NCBI GenBank assembly: GCA_022709925.1 | Contig: JAKLHX010000087.1 | Coordinates: 1-5,219 of the forward strand | Length of the DNA stretch: 5,219 nucleotides | Direction of reading: 5' to 3' | From: Candidatus Margulisiibacteriota bacterium | Lineage (GTDB): Bacteria > Margulisbacteria > WOR-1 > JAKLHX01 | Shown: one piece after another, positions 1-5,219 of the stretch | Layout: every line of letters begins with the position of its first letter | Position numbering within the stretch: the stretch's first letter is position 1 | Program-made: the position numbers and the translations under genes | Notes under the pieces: generated by a model | Databases searched by the model: none | Told to the model about the DNA's origin: nothing | The model's input: only the letters and a program-made list of their open reading frames with translations

Positions 1-899
1 GTTATAGGCATCTCTACGCCTATTTTTTTTGCGAGGTTGAATGCCGAGGCAGCTGTTTCGACACCTTCGGGTACGGCCGATATCCGTTTTAGTATATCGG
101 CTATCTTCTTTCCTTGGGCGACCTCTCTTCCGACCGTATTGTTCCTTGATAGAGAGCTTTCGCAGGTGGTTATGAGGTCTCCTATTCCGGAGAGCCCGGA
201 AAAGGTCTCCGCTTTTGCGCCAAGCGCCAGGCCAAGCCTTGTTATCTCGGCAAGGCCTCTTACCATGAGCGCTGATTTCGCGTTGTTCCCGAGTCCCAGG
301 CCGTCGCATATCCCGGCGGCTATGGCGATCACGTTCTTCATCGCTCCGCCGATCTCCGCCCCGATAACATCATCACTCGTGTATATCCTGAGCTTTTTAC
401 TTGATAGGAGGTCCTGCAGCTTTTTTGCCGTTGCATGATCTTTTGAGGCAACTACCGAAGCCGCAGGAAGTCCTTTTGCTATTTCCATCGATAGGTTAGG
501 GCCGGAGAGCACTGCTATTTTATCGATGCCGGTCTCTTCAGCGATTATTTCGGAAGGGCGCTTGAACGAGTCTTTTTCTATCCCTTTTGTGAGGCTTAAG
601 ATTATGATGTCCTTCGGCAACTGTCCGGAGAGCGATCTCAAAGTACTCCTTAAATATTTTGACGGGACCGCGATGATCGCGACGGCGGCATCTTTGACCG
701 CATCTTTGATATCGCCGGTCGCTTTTATGCTGTCCGCCAGTTTTATTCCGGGTAAATATGTGACGTTCTCTTTTTTGCAGTTTATATCTTGTGCCGTCTC
801 CGTCTCAAAGGTCCATATCACGGTATCAATGCCTTTTGACGCGAGGATATTAGCAACAGTCGTTCCCCAGGCTCCGGCTCCTATGACGGATATTTTCAT
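1..899 (-). CDS. gpsA: NAD(P)-dependent glycerol-3-phosphate dehydrogenase, C-terminus cut off
   Basis: GpsA reduces dihydroxyacetone phosphate to sn-glycerol-3-phosphate in the cytoplasm, supplying the backbone for phospholipids. I translated the minus strand from the ATG at 899-897; it stays open for 299 codons to the window edge. The N-terminus is a Rossmann fold with the GAGAWG dinucleotide-binding motif (residues 7-12). Further family landmarks are TKG (104-106), SGPN (132-135), GGAMKNVIAIAAG with the presumed catalytic Lys188, the GLGLGNNAK segment (200-208), SGIGDLITTC with Asp241, and SRNN (251-254). About 30-40 residues of a normal 325-340 residue protein are missing beyond the left edge; the last codons read EMPI plus the start of a Thr codon, as expected for the family. 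The start ATG overlaps the plsY stop as ATGA. No clear Shine-Dalgarno precedes it, so translation probably depends on coupling to plsY. The identification is secure. Confidence 0.96.
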   Translation of the reverse strand, partial: MKISVIGAGAWGTTVANILASKGIDTVIWTFETETAQDINCKKENVTYLPGIKLADSIKATGDIKDAVKDAAVAIIAVPSKYLRSTLRSLSGQLPKDIIILSLTKGIEKDSFKRPSEIIAEETGIDKIAVLSGPNLSMEIAKGLPAASVVASKDHATAKKLQDLLSSKKLRIYTSDDVIGAEIGGAMKNVIAIAAGICDGLGLGNNAKSALMVRGLAEITRLGLALGAKAETFSGLSGIGDLITTCESSLSRNNTVGREVAQGKKIADILKRISAVPEGVETAASAFNLAKKIGVEMPI

Positions 900-1486
900 G
901 ATTTGAACCAGCTTATCTTGTTTTCAGTGCCGCTCAGGAGTCTTTTGATGTTGGGTATATGTTTATATATTATGAACACGGTTATCAGAAAGACCATCCA
1001 TACATAAGGCATGGGTTGTCCTCCCCTGAACATCAATATTGTCAGGAACACGGAGCCGGTGATAGAAGCCAGCGATACATATCCGGTGATCGTTATGATC
1101 GATATCCCGAGGAGGAAGGACAGGATGAAGAGATGGGGGGCTATTGCCAATATCACTCCAAGCCCTGTCGCGACGCCTTTACCGCCTTTAAATTTAAGGA
1201 AAGGAGAGAACATATGTCCGGCTATCGCAAGTATCCCGCAAAGCATGATGAAATAGTGATTTTGGCTTGCCGCTGATGCGATGTATACAGGAAGGAAGCC
1301 TTTCAACATATCAAGGACGAAGACCAGGGCCCCCAAACCTTTGCCTACGGACCTGAACACGTTGGTGGCGCCTATATTGCCGCTGCCGGTCTTTGCGAGA
1401 TCGATCCCCTTGACCCCGGCAACGATCATGCCGAAAGGTATGGACCCGAGGAAGTAGCTTAGGATGAGTATTAGGAAAAGTGCCAT
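896..1486 (-). CDS. plsY: Acyl-phosphate:glycerol-3-phosphate acyltransferase (PlsY)
   Basis: PlsY is an integral inner-membrane enzyme that transfers an acyl group from acyl-phosphate (made by PlsX) to glycerol-3-phosphate, giving lysophosphatidate. The 196-residue product has normal length. It shows the family motifs in order: SIPFG (15-19) at the end of the first membrane helix, GSGNIGATN (34-42), GHMFSPFLKFKGGKGVAT (90-107), and YKHIPNIKRLLSGTE (174-188) near the C-terminus. Hydrophobic stretches at about 1-23, 50-70, 78-95, 106-152 (two helices or more) and 160-174 fit the multi-helix fold. The ATG at 1486-1484 is preferred because the first helix and SIPFG begin right after it; only a weak AAAGAA lies upstream. 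It is followed by gpsA with a 4-base overlap, so product and substrate-producing enzyme are co-translated. Residue 94 is Ser where Pro is common in this motif; this looks like ordinary variation. Confidence 0.97.
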   Translation of the reverse strand: MALFLILILSYFLGSIPFGMIVAGVKGIDLAKTGSGNIGATNVFRSVGKGLGALVFVLDMLKGFLPVYIASAASQNHYFIMLCGILAIAGHMFSPFLKFKGGKGVATGLGVILAIAPHLFILSFLLGISIITITGYVSLASITGSVFLTILMFRGGQPMPYVWMVFLITVFIIYKHIPNIKRLLSGTENKISWFKS

Positions 1487-1499
1487 TTCTTTAAAGATA

Positions 1500-1529
1500 A
1501 TTCTACGATAGCGATGGGGGATAAGTCAA
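1500..1529 (-). promoter_or_regulatory. Candidate sigma70-type promoter for plsY-gpsA
   Basis: Read on the minus strand, TTGACT (1529-1524, five of six matches to the -35 consensus) is separated by 18 bases from TAGAAT (1505-1500, five of six matches to the -10 consensus). Transcription would be expected to begin near 1493, leaving a leader of only about 5-8 bases before the plsY ATG at 1486. The assignment is by consensus matching only; the match is good for both boxes and the location is correct. Confidence 0.55.
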
Positions 1530-1544
1530 TGCAACCGGGACATC

Positions 1545-1560
1545 AGCGTTCTTGAACGCT
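1545..1560. promoter_or_regulatory. Perfect inverted repeat, possible operator in the divergent promoter region
   Basis: AGCGTTC (1545-1551), a TT centre, then GAACGCT (1554-1560) form a perfect 7-base inverted repeat. It covers the candidate efp -35 box (1552-1557) and ends 15 bases upstream of the candidate plsY -35 box, a position where a dimeric repressor could affect both directions. I cannot match it to a known regulator. It does not fit the Bacillus LexA box (CGAAC-N4-GTTCG, arms reversed) or CIRCE. A chance palindrome is possible. Confidence 0.4.
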
Positions 1561-1580
1561 TCCGCTTATTATAGTAAAAT
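1552..1580 (+). promoter_or_regulatory. Candidate sigma70-type promoter for efp-accB-recJ-purD
   Basis: TTGAAC (1552-1557, four of six -35 matches), a 17-base spacer, and TAAAAT (1575-1580, five of six -10 matches) lie directly upstream of efp. A start near 1587 would put the AGGAG ribosome binding site almost at the 5' end of the message, with a leader of about 20 bases. The local AT-rich stretch 1567-1583 supports a melting region. The -35 box lies inside the inverted repeat 1545-1560. Confidence 0.55.
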
Positions 1581-1588
1581 TATCAAAG

Positions 1589-1593
1589 AGGAG
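1589..1593 (+). promoter_or_regulatory. Ribosome binding site of efp with long spacer
   Basis: AGGAG stands 13 bases before the efp ATG at 1607, longer than the usual 5-9 bases. No other start fits: an in-frame TAA at 1595-1597 rules out any start between it and the promoter. The intervening bases are A/T-rich and probably unstructured. Confidence 0.65.
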
Positions 1594-1606
1594 TTAATAC
1601 AAACAA

Positions 1607-2170
1607 ATGTCTATTCCAGTTACCGAACTTCGTCCGGGGGTTACCGTCGAGCTTGATAAACAGGTCTTCACTGTCATCGAATATAACCACATCAAAATGG
1701 GCCGCGGAGGCGCTATCGTTAGGGCAAAGATGAAAAATATAGATACTGGGAACACGATAGAGCGTACTTTCAAATCCAACGATAAGATAGACCGCGCGCA
1801 TGTGGAGCGCAAACAAATGCAGTATTTGTACTGTCAGGACGACCAATACCATTTTATGGACCAGGATACTTTCGAGCAGGTAGCGATAAGCAAAGAACTC
1901 ATGGGAGATGCCTATAATTACATCCGCGAGCAGGATGTTATCCAGGTGACATCGCATAACGACAGGATAATCGGGGTCGAGCTTGAGACCTCCGTTCCTT
2001 TAAAAGTGGCAGAGACCGGTTCGGCTTTCAAGGGCAACAGTGTTTCAAACGTCATGAAACCTGCTACTCTTGAGACGGGGCTTGTCATACAGGTCCCGAT
2101 GTTCATAAACACCGGGGACAAGGTTGTCGTAGATACCAGGACCGGCGAATATATCGAAAGAGCAAAATAA
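1607..2170 (+). CDS. efp: Elongation factor P
   Basis: EF-P binds the ribosome between the P and E sites and relieves stalling at consecutive prolines. The 187-residue product has the normal length and three-domain layout: an N-terminal KOW-like domain (about 1-64), a middle OB domain (about 68-127, with QMQYLYCQDDQYHFMD), and a C-terminal OB domain (about 130-187) with KPATLETG, VPMFINTGD and the terminal signature VDTRTGEYIERAK. The loop that reaches the P-site tRNA reads KMGRGGA (30-36), placing Arg33 at the tip where E. coli has the modified Lys34. Arg tips of this GRGGA type occur in Thermus and others; EarP-rhamnosylated proteins also carry Arg but in a different loop context, so the modification state cannot be told. 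The ATG is the only possible start, as an in-frame stop lies four codons upstream. It is first in the rightward operon, 17 bases before accB; efp-accB adjacency is known in several phyla, including cyanobacteria. Confidence 0.98.
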   Translation: MSIPVTELRPGVTVELDKQVFTVIEYNHIKMGRGGAIVRAKMKNIDTGNTIERTFKSNDKIDRAHVERKQMQYLYCQDDQYHFMDQDTFEQVAISKELMGDAYNYIREQDVIQVTSHNDRIIGVELETSVPLKVAETGSAFKGNSVSNVMKPATLETGLVIQVPMFINTGDKVVVDTRTGEYIERAK

Positions 2171-2175
2171 GGAAC

Positions 2176-2179
2176 GGAG
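2176..2179 (+). promoter_or_regulatory. Ribosome binding site for the upstream accB start
   Basis: GGAG is 8 bases before the ATG at 2188, a standard spacing. A second usable pair exists inside the gene: AAGG at 2206-2209, 5 bases before the ATG at 2215. The two compete as accB initiation sites. Confidence 0.6.
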
Positions 2180-2187
2180 AATATAAA

Positions 2188-2652
2188 ATGGAACAAAGCA
2201 AAGAGAAGGCCAATATGGATTTTGAAACGGTTAAAAAGGTCATCAAGATGGTCGAAGAGTCGGACATCACTGCTTTGTCGGTAGAAAAAGGCGATTTTAA
2301 AGTGGAAGTAAAAAGAGAGAAGGGGCTGCAGCATATCCCTGTCGCTTCCCAGCATGCAGTTGCTCATCCCCAGCCCGTACAAAAAGAAAAAGCCGTTTCC
2401 GAAGAGGACGGATTGTTGGCTATCACCGCTCCGATGGTAGGGACTTTTTACAGAGCGTCTTCTCCGGACAGCCCTCCGTATGTGGAAGAAGGCGATGATA
2501 TAGAGACCGGCAAGGTCGTTTGCATAATAGAAGCCATGAAGCTTTTTAACGAAATAGAGTCCGAGCTTAGCGGAAAGATAGTCAAGATATTGGTCGAGAA
2601 CGCGGCTTCGGTCGAATACGGCCAAAAATTGATGCTGATCAGGAAAAGATAG
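2188..2652 (+). CDS. accB: Biotin carboxyl carrier protein of acetyl-CoA carboxylase
   Basis: AccB carries carboxybiotin between biotin carboxylase (AccC) and carboxyltransferase (AccAD) in the first committed step of fatty-acid synthesis, making malonyl-CoA. The 154-residue product is close to the 156 of E. coli. An N-terminal segment (about 10-44, DFETVKKVIKMVEESDI) resembles the AccC-binding part. A flexible linker rich in Pro, Ala, Gln and His follows (about 45-72), then the biotinyl domain (about 76-154). That domain has the thumb-like insertion (ASSPDSPPYV, 90-99) typical of AccB rather than other biotin carriers, and the biotinylation motif EAMK with Lys118. It sits between efp and recJ; accC, its usual neighbour, is not here and must be encoded elsewhere. 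The start at 2188 has a good ribosome binding site, but an ATG at 2215 would give MDFETVKK, closer to typical family N-termini, also with a fair site; the first nine residues are therefore uncertain. Confidence 0.96.
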   Translation: MEQSKEKANMDFETVKKVIKMVEESDITALSVEKGDFKVEVKREKGLQHIPVASQHAVAHPQPVQKEKAVSEEDGLLAITAPMVGTFYRASSPDSPPYVEEGDDIETGKVVCIIEAMKLFNEIESELSGKIVKILVENAASVEYGQKLMLIRKR

Positions 2653-2659
2653 CTTTTAA

Positions 2660-4366
2660 ATGAGCCTTTTGAACCGCAGATGGAACATTCGAAAGAATGA
2701 GGACGGATTCTCAGAGGATATATCAAAAGAGTTCGGTATATCCAAGATCATTTCGCAGATACTGGCTAACCGCGGCATAAAAGAAAAAGGCCAGATAAAC
2801 CGTTTCCTTTCCCCCAGGATATCCTACCTTAACGATCCTTTTGAGATCCCGGACATGAAAAAAGCCGTTGACAGGACCATGCTTGCCGGACAGAACAAAG
2901 AAAAAGTACTTGTTTGGGGGGATTATGATGTTGACGGGGTCACTGCGACATCTATCGTGGTCCTCGGATTAAAAAAGATCGGTATTGACGCTTCTTATTA
3001 TATCCCTCACAGGTACAACGAAGGTTACGGGATGAATATAGAGGCACTAAAGAAGATCTCGTCGCAGGGGGTCTCTCTGATAATAACCGTAGATTGCGGC
3101 GTCAGCAATATCAAGGAAATAGCATTTGCCAAATCTTTGGGAATAGATGTAATAGTCACAGATCACCACAATATCCCGGAAAAACTGCCGGATTCCGTTG
3201 CCGTGGTAAATCCGAAGAGGCTCAACAAGAACCATCCTTCAAGGGACCTGTCCGGAGCGGGCGTGGCGTTCAAATTCATATGGGCGCTTCTCCGTACGGC
3301 GGGGATAAAAGATTCTGAATCAATAAAAGATTTTCTGGATCTCGCAGCCCTCGGGACTGTAGCTGATGTGGTGCCTCTGACGGGAGAGAATAGGATACTT
3401 ACGGTCTCCGGAATGAAGGTGCTCGGAGAAAAAAAACGAGTCGGAGTAAGACAACTTTGTGAAAAATCCGGGATGAACGGGGAAGTCACGGCTAGGAACA
3501 TATCTTTTATGTTGGCGCCCAGGCTGAACGCTCCCGGGAGGCTGAAACATGCCGGCTTGAGCATAAAACTGCTTCTTGAAGACGATCCGCAGAAAGCCAA
3601 AGGCATAGCCGATGAGATAAGCCTTATAAATTCACAGCGGCAGCAGATAGGCAGCCTTATCGGGCAGGATGTTTTCTCAAAATTGAGCGACCCGGAGACA
3701 AAAAAACTTATAATGCTTTCCGGGAAGAACTGGCATCCCGGGGTCATCGGAATAGTAGCTTCAAGGATCTCGGAGAAATTCAACAGGCCTACCATTCTTA
3801 TCAGTGAGGACGGGGATTCCTGCAGGGGATCCGCCAGGAGCATAGAGAATTTTGACATCTACCGGCTTCTTATGTCCTGTAAAGACCTTTTCTCCGATTT
3901 CGGGGGGCATAAGGATGCCGCGGGATTTGAAATGCCGACCGAAATGATACCGGCGCTGAAAGAAAGACTTTCAAAGGAGATAGAGTCCTTTCTTTCTGTG
4001 GATGAACTTGCTCCAAAGACGAATATCGATCTTGAGATAGACTTTGGCAGGATATCGATCGACCTTGCCCAGGAGATAGAGAGGCTCTCTCCGTTCGGTC
4101 ACGGCAATCCTGACCCTGTGCTTATGAGCCGCAAATTAAAGGTCGTTGAAAGCAAAAAAGTAGGGTCAAAAGGAAATCATCTTAAGATAAAGTTCTCTGA
4201 CGGCAGTAATTGTGTGGATTCTATAGGGTTCGGCATGGGGGCGCTGTCAAAAGACATATCAAAGGACGGGTATTTTGATGTGGCATATAACCTTTCGGTG
4301 AATCAATGGGACGGTTTCCAGTTCCCTCAGATAGGGATAGTGGACATAAGGAGGGCCGCAAAATGA
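2660..4366 (+). CDS. recJ: Single-stranded-DNA-specific 5'-3' exonuclease RecJ
   Basis: RecJ degrades single-stranded DNA 5' to 3' in recombination repair (RecFOR pathway), mismatch repair and base excision repair. At 568 residues it has the family's normal length (E. coli 577). The DHH domain shows the metal-binding motifs DYDVDG (88-93), VDCG (Asp145), TDHH (167-170) and LGTVADVVPL (Asp236). A conserved bridge PRLNAPGR (287-294) follows. The DHHA1 domain includes HPGVIGIVASR (359-369), GSARS (390-394) and the FGGH signature (414-417), and a C-terminal OB-like domain runs from about 455 to 565 with SPFGHGNPDP (477-486). All catalytic residues I can check are present, so the enzyme should be active. 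The ATG at 2660 lies 7 bases after accB; the only purine-rich stretch is AGGA at 2641-2644, 15 bases away, so initiation may rely on coupling. RWNIR near the N-terminus fits the family. The stop overlaps the purD start as ATGA. Confidence 0.98.
   Translation: MSLLNRRWNIRKNEDGFSEDISKEFGISKIISQILANRGIKEKGQINRFLSPRISYLNDPFEIPDMKKAVDRTMLAGQNKEKVLVWGDYDVDGVTATSIVVLGLKKIGIDASYYIPHRYNEGYGMNIEALKKISSQGVSLIITVDCGVSNIKEIAFAKSLGIDVIVTDHHNIPEKLPDSVAVVNPKRLNKNHPSRDLSGAGVAFKFIWALLRTAGIKDSESIKDFLDLAALGTVADVVPLTGENRILTVSGMKVLGEKKRVGVRQLCEKSGMNGEVTARNISFMLAPRLNAPGRLKHAGLSIKLLLEDDPQKAKGIADEISLINSQRQQIGSLIGQDVFSKLSDPETKKLIMLSGKNWHPGVIGIVASRISEKFNRPTILISEDGDSCRGSARSIENFDIYRLLMSCKDLFSDFGGHKDAAGFEMPTEMIPALKERLSKEIESFLSVDELAPKTNIDLEIDFGRISIDLAQEIERLSPFGHGNPDPVLMSRKLKVVESKKVGSKGNHLKIKFSDGSNCVDSIGFGMGALSKDISKDGYFDVAYNLSVNQWDGFQFPQIGIVDIRRAAK
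4348..4354 (+). promoter_or_regulatory. Full-consensus ribosome binding site of purD inside the recJ 3' end
   Basis: AAGGAGG matches the anti-Shine-Dalgarno complement fully and is 8 bases before the purD ATG at 4363. It is built from tandem AGG AGG codons for Arg564-Arg565 of RecJ, so the end of recJ doubles as the purD translation signal. It also decides the purD start. Confidence 0.85.
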
Positions 4367-5219
4367 AGGTACTTGTTGTCGGAGGCGGAGGCCGCGAGGC
4401 GGCGCTTTGCTGGAAGATCAAACAAAGCAGACATTGCACGAAATTGTTCTGTGCTCCGGGGAATGCCGGTATAGCGGAATTTGCCGAACTTGTTCCCGCC
4501 AATAAGGTCCCGGACCTCCTGGCCTTTGTGAAGAAAGAAGGCGTAGACCTTACGGTCGTCGGGCCGGAACTTCATCTAGTCGACGGCATAGTGGATGTTT
4601 TTGAAAAAGAAGGGCTCAAGATATTCGGCCCGTCAAAAAAAGCCGCCCAGATAGAGGGCAGTAAGATATTCTCAAAGAAGATAATGAAAAAATACGGTAT
4701 CCCGACGGCCTATTATGAAGAATTCGAAAAAAGCGCCGCCGCACTCGACTTTATAAGGGACAAAAAGTTCCCGGTAGTGATAAAAGCCGACGGACTGGCA
4801 GCCGGCAAAGGCGTGATCATTGCCATGAATTATGAAGAGGCCGAAAAAGCGATAAAAGACATCCTTGACGATAAGCTCTTCGGCGAGGCGGGTAAAAAAA
4901 TAATAATCGAAGAGTTCCTTGACGGTGAAGAGGCGTCTATCTTGTGTTTTTCCGACGGGAAGACGATCGTCCCGATGGAGTCTTCTCAAGACCATAAAAG
5001 GATATTTGACGGGGACAAAGGTCCTAATACCGGAGGAATGGGAGCATATAGTCCCGCTCCTATAGTCACAGAAGAGTTGTTGTCTGAAGTTCAAACGACT
5101 ATCCTCGATCCGTCGATCGCAGCCATGGAGAAAGAAGGCTGTCTCTACAAAGGCGTGCTTTATGTCGGGCTTATGATAACAAAGAACGGCCCTAAAGTGC
5201 TGGAGTATAATGCAAGGTT
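4363..5219 (+). CDS. purD: Phosphoribosylamine-glycine ligase (GAR synthetase), C-terminus cut off
   Basis: PurD joins phosphoribosylamine and glycine with ATP to make glycinamide ribonucleotide, the second step of purine synthesis, in the cytoplasm. The reading frame from ATG 4363 is open for 285 codons to the window edge; the family normally has about 420-430, so roughly a third is missing. Domains in order: N-terminal Rossmann-like domain (VGGGGRE 6-12, APGNAG 31-36, VVGPE 65-69), then the ATP-grasp region with FGPSKKAAQIEGSK (88-101), KADGLAAGKGV (141-151), EEFLDGEEAS (183-192), SSQDHKRIFDGDKGPNTGGMGAYSP (207-231), and the metal-site start EYNAR (281-285). Oddities: Ala13 replaces the His of the usual GGREHAL, and LH (70-71) replaces AP of the usual GPEAPLV. 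The start is fixed by an excellent ribosome binding site and an ATGA overlap with recJ. No other purine gene is visible, but any downstream genes lie outside the window. Confidence 0.96.
   Translation, partial: MKVLVVGGGGREAALCWKIKQSRHCTKLFCAPGNAGIAEFAELVPANKVPDLLAFVKKEGVDLTVVGPELHLVDGIVDVFEKEGLKIFGPSKKAAQIEGSKIFSKKIMKKYGIPTAYYEEFEKSAAALDFIRDKKFPVVIKADGLAAGKGVIIAMNYEEAEKAIKDILDDKLFGEAGKKIIIEEFLDGEEASILCFSDGKTIVPMESSQDHKRIFDGDKGPNTGGMGAYSPAPIVTEELLSEVQTTILDPSIAAMEKEGCLYKGVLYVGLMITKNGPKVLEYNAR

Noticed and set aside
37..906. Two plus-strand open frames of 133 and 126 codons
   Set aside because: Both are antisense to gpsA, whose motifs are unmistakable on the minus strand. The Ser/Pro/Ala-rich translations are typical of reverse-strand artefacts.
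1545..1560. Inverted repeat as a LexA (SOS) box, suggested by recJ in the operon
   Set aside because: The arms read GTTC-TT-GAAC. The Bacillus-type box is CGAAC-N4-GTTCG (opposite arm order) and the E. coli type is CTG-N10-CAG; neither fits.
1545..1560. Inverted repeat as a rho-independent terminator
   Set aside because: It lies between divergent gene starts, not after a gene end, and no T-run follows either arm.
1918..2625. Minus-strand open frame of 235 codons across efp and accB
   Set aside because: It runs antisense through two well-identified genes and their junction, and shows no domain or plausible ribosome binding site.
2644..2657. AAAAG-ATAG-CTTTT hairpin at the accB/recJ junction
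   Set aside because: A 5-base stem made mostly of A-T pairs is too weak to be a terminator or attenuator and is expected by chance.
3163..3858. Long minus-strand open frame of 231 codons inside recJ
   Set aside because: It is antisense to the catalytic core of a clearly conserved RecJ, its translation is low-complexity Ser/Pro/Phe-rich with no recognisable motif, and it has no supporting start region. Stop codons are simply rare in this antisense frame.
4672..5094. Minus-strand open frame of 140 codons within purD
   Set aside because: Antisense to the ATP-grasp region of PurD; rich in Phe, Tyr and Arg with no family features.

Overview
The window is a compact stretch of bacterial housekeeping genes with almost no free space. 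It holds six protein genes in two divergent groups around one 120-base intergenic region (1487-1606). Four genes are complete (plsY, efp, accB, recJ). Two are cut by the window edges (gpsA at the left, purD at the right). I see no RNA genes, mobile elements, CRISPR arrays, long repeats or convincing terminators, and no frameshifts.

Leftward group (minus strand, 1486 to 1): plsY (acyl-phosphate:glycerol-3-phosphate acyltransferase) followed by gpsA (glycerol-3-phosphate dehydrogenase), with an ATGA stop/start overlap. GpsA makes sn-glycerol-3-phosphate and PlsY acylates it, so the pair covers the entry into phospholipid synthesis. Rightward group (plus strand, 1607 to 5219): efp (elongation factor P), accB (biotin carboxyl carrier protein of acetyl-CoA carboxylase), recJ (single-strand 5'-3' exonuclease) and purD (GAR synthetase). 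Spacings are 17 bases, 7 bases and an ATGA overlap, so this is probably one operon. The usual accB partner accC (biotin carboxylase) is absent, and recJ follows accB directly.

The intergenic region carries a sigma70-like promoter candidate for each direction. It also holds a perfect 16-base inverted repeat (1545-1560) that covers the efp -35 element and lies just upstream of the plsY -35. One side feeds fatty-acid initiation (accB) and the other feeds phospholipid assembly (plsY, gpsA), so shared control of membrane-lipid supply is a plausible but unproven idea.

The organism is clearly bacterial: PlsY, bacterial EF-P with three domains, Shine-Dalgarno sites and sigma70-type promoters. Base composition is intermediate and slightly AT-rich, with frequent AUA isoleucine and AGG arginine codons. 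EF-P has an arginine-tip loop of the GRGGA type also known from Thermus. These traits and the mixed-function gene order would fit an uncultured lineage such as Omnitrophota or Elusimicrobiota, but that is a guess; the window contains no decisive phylogenetic marker. I did not find a novel defence, mobile or secondary-metabolite system. The points worth checking are the divergent control region, a few start sites, and unusual residues in PurD and EF-P.
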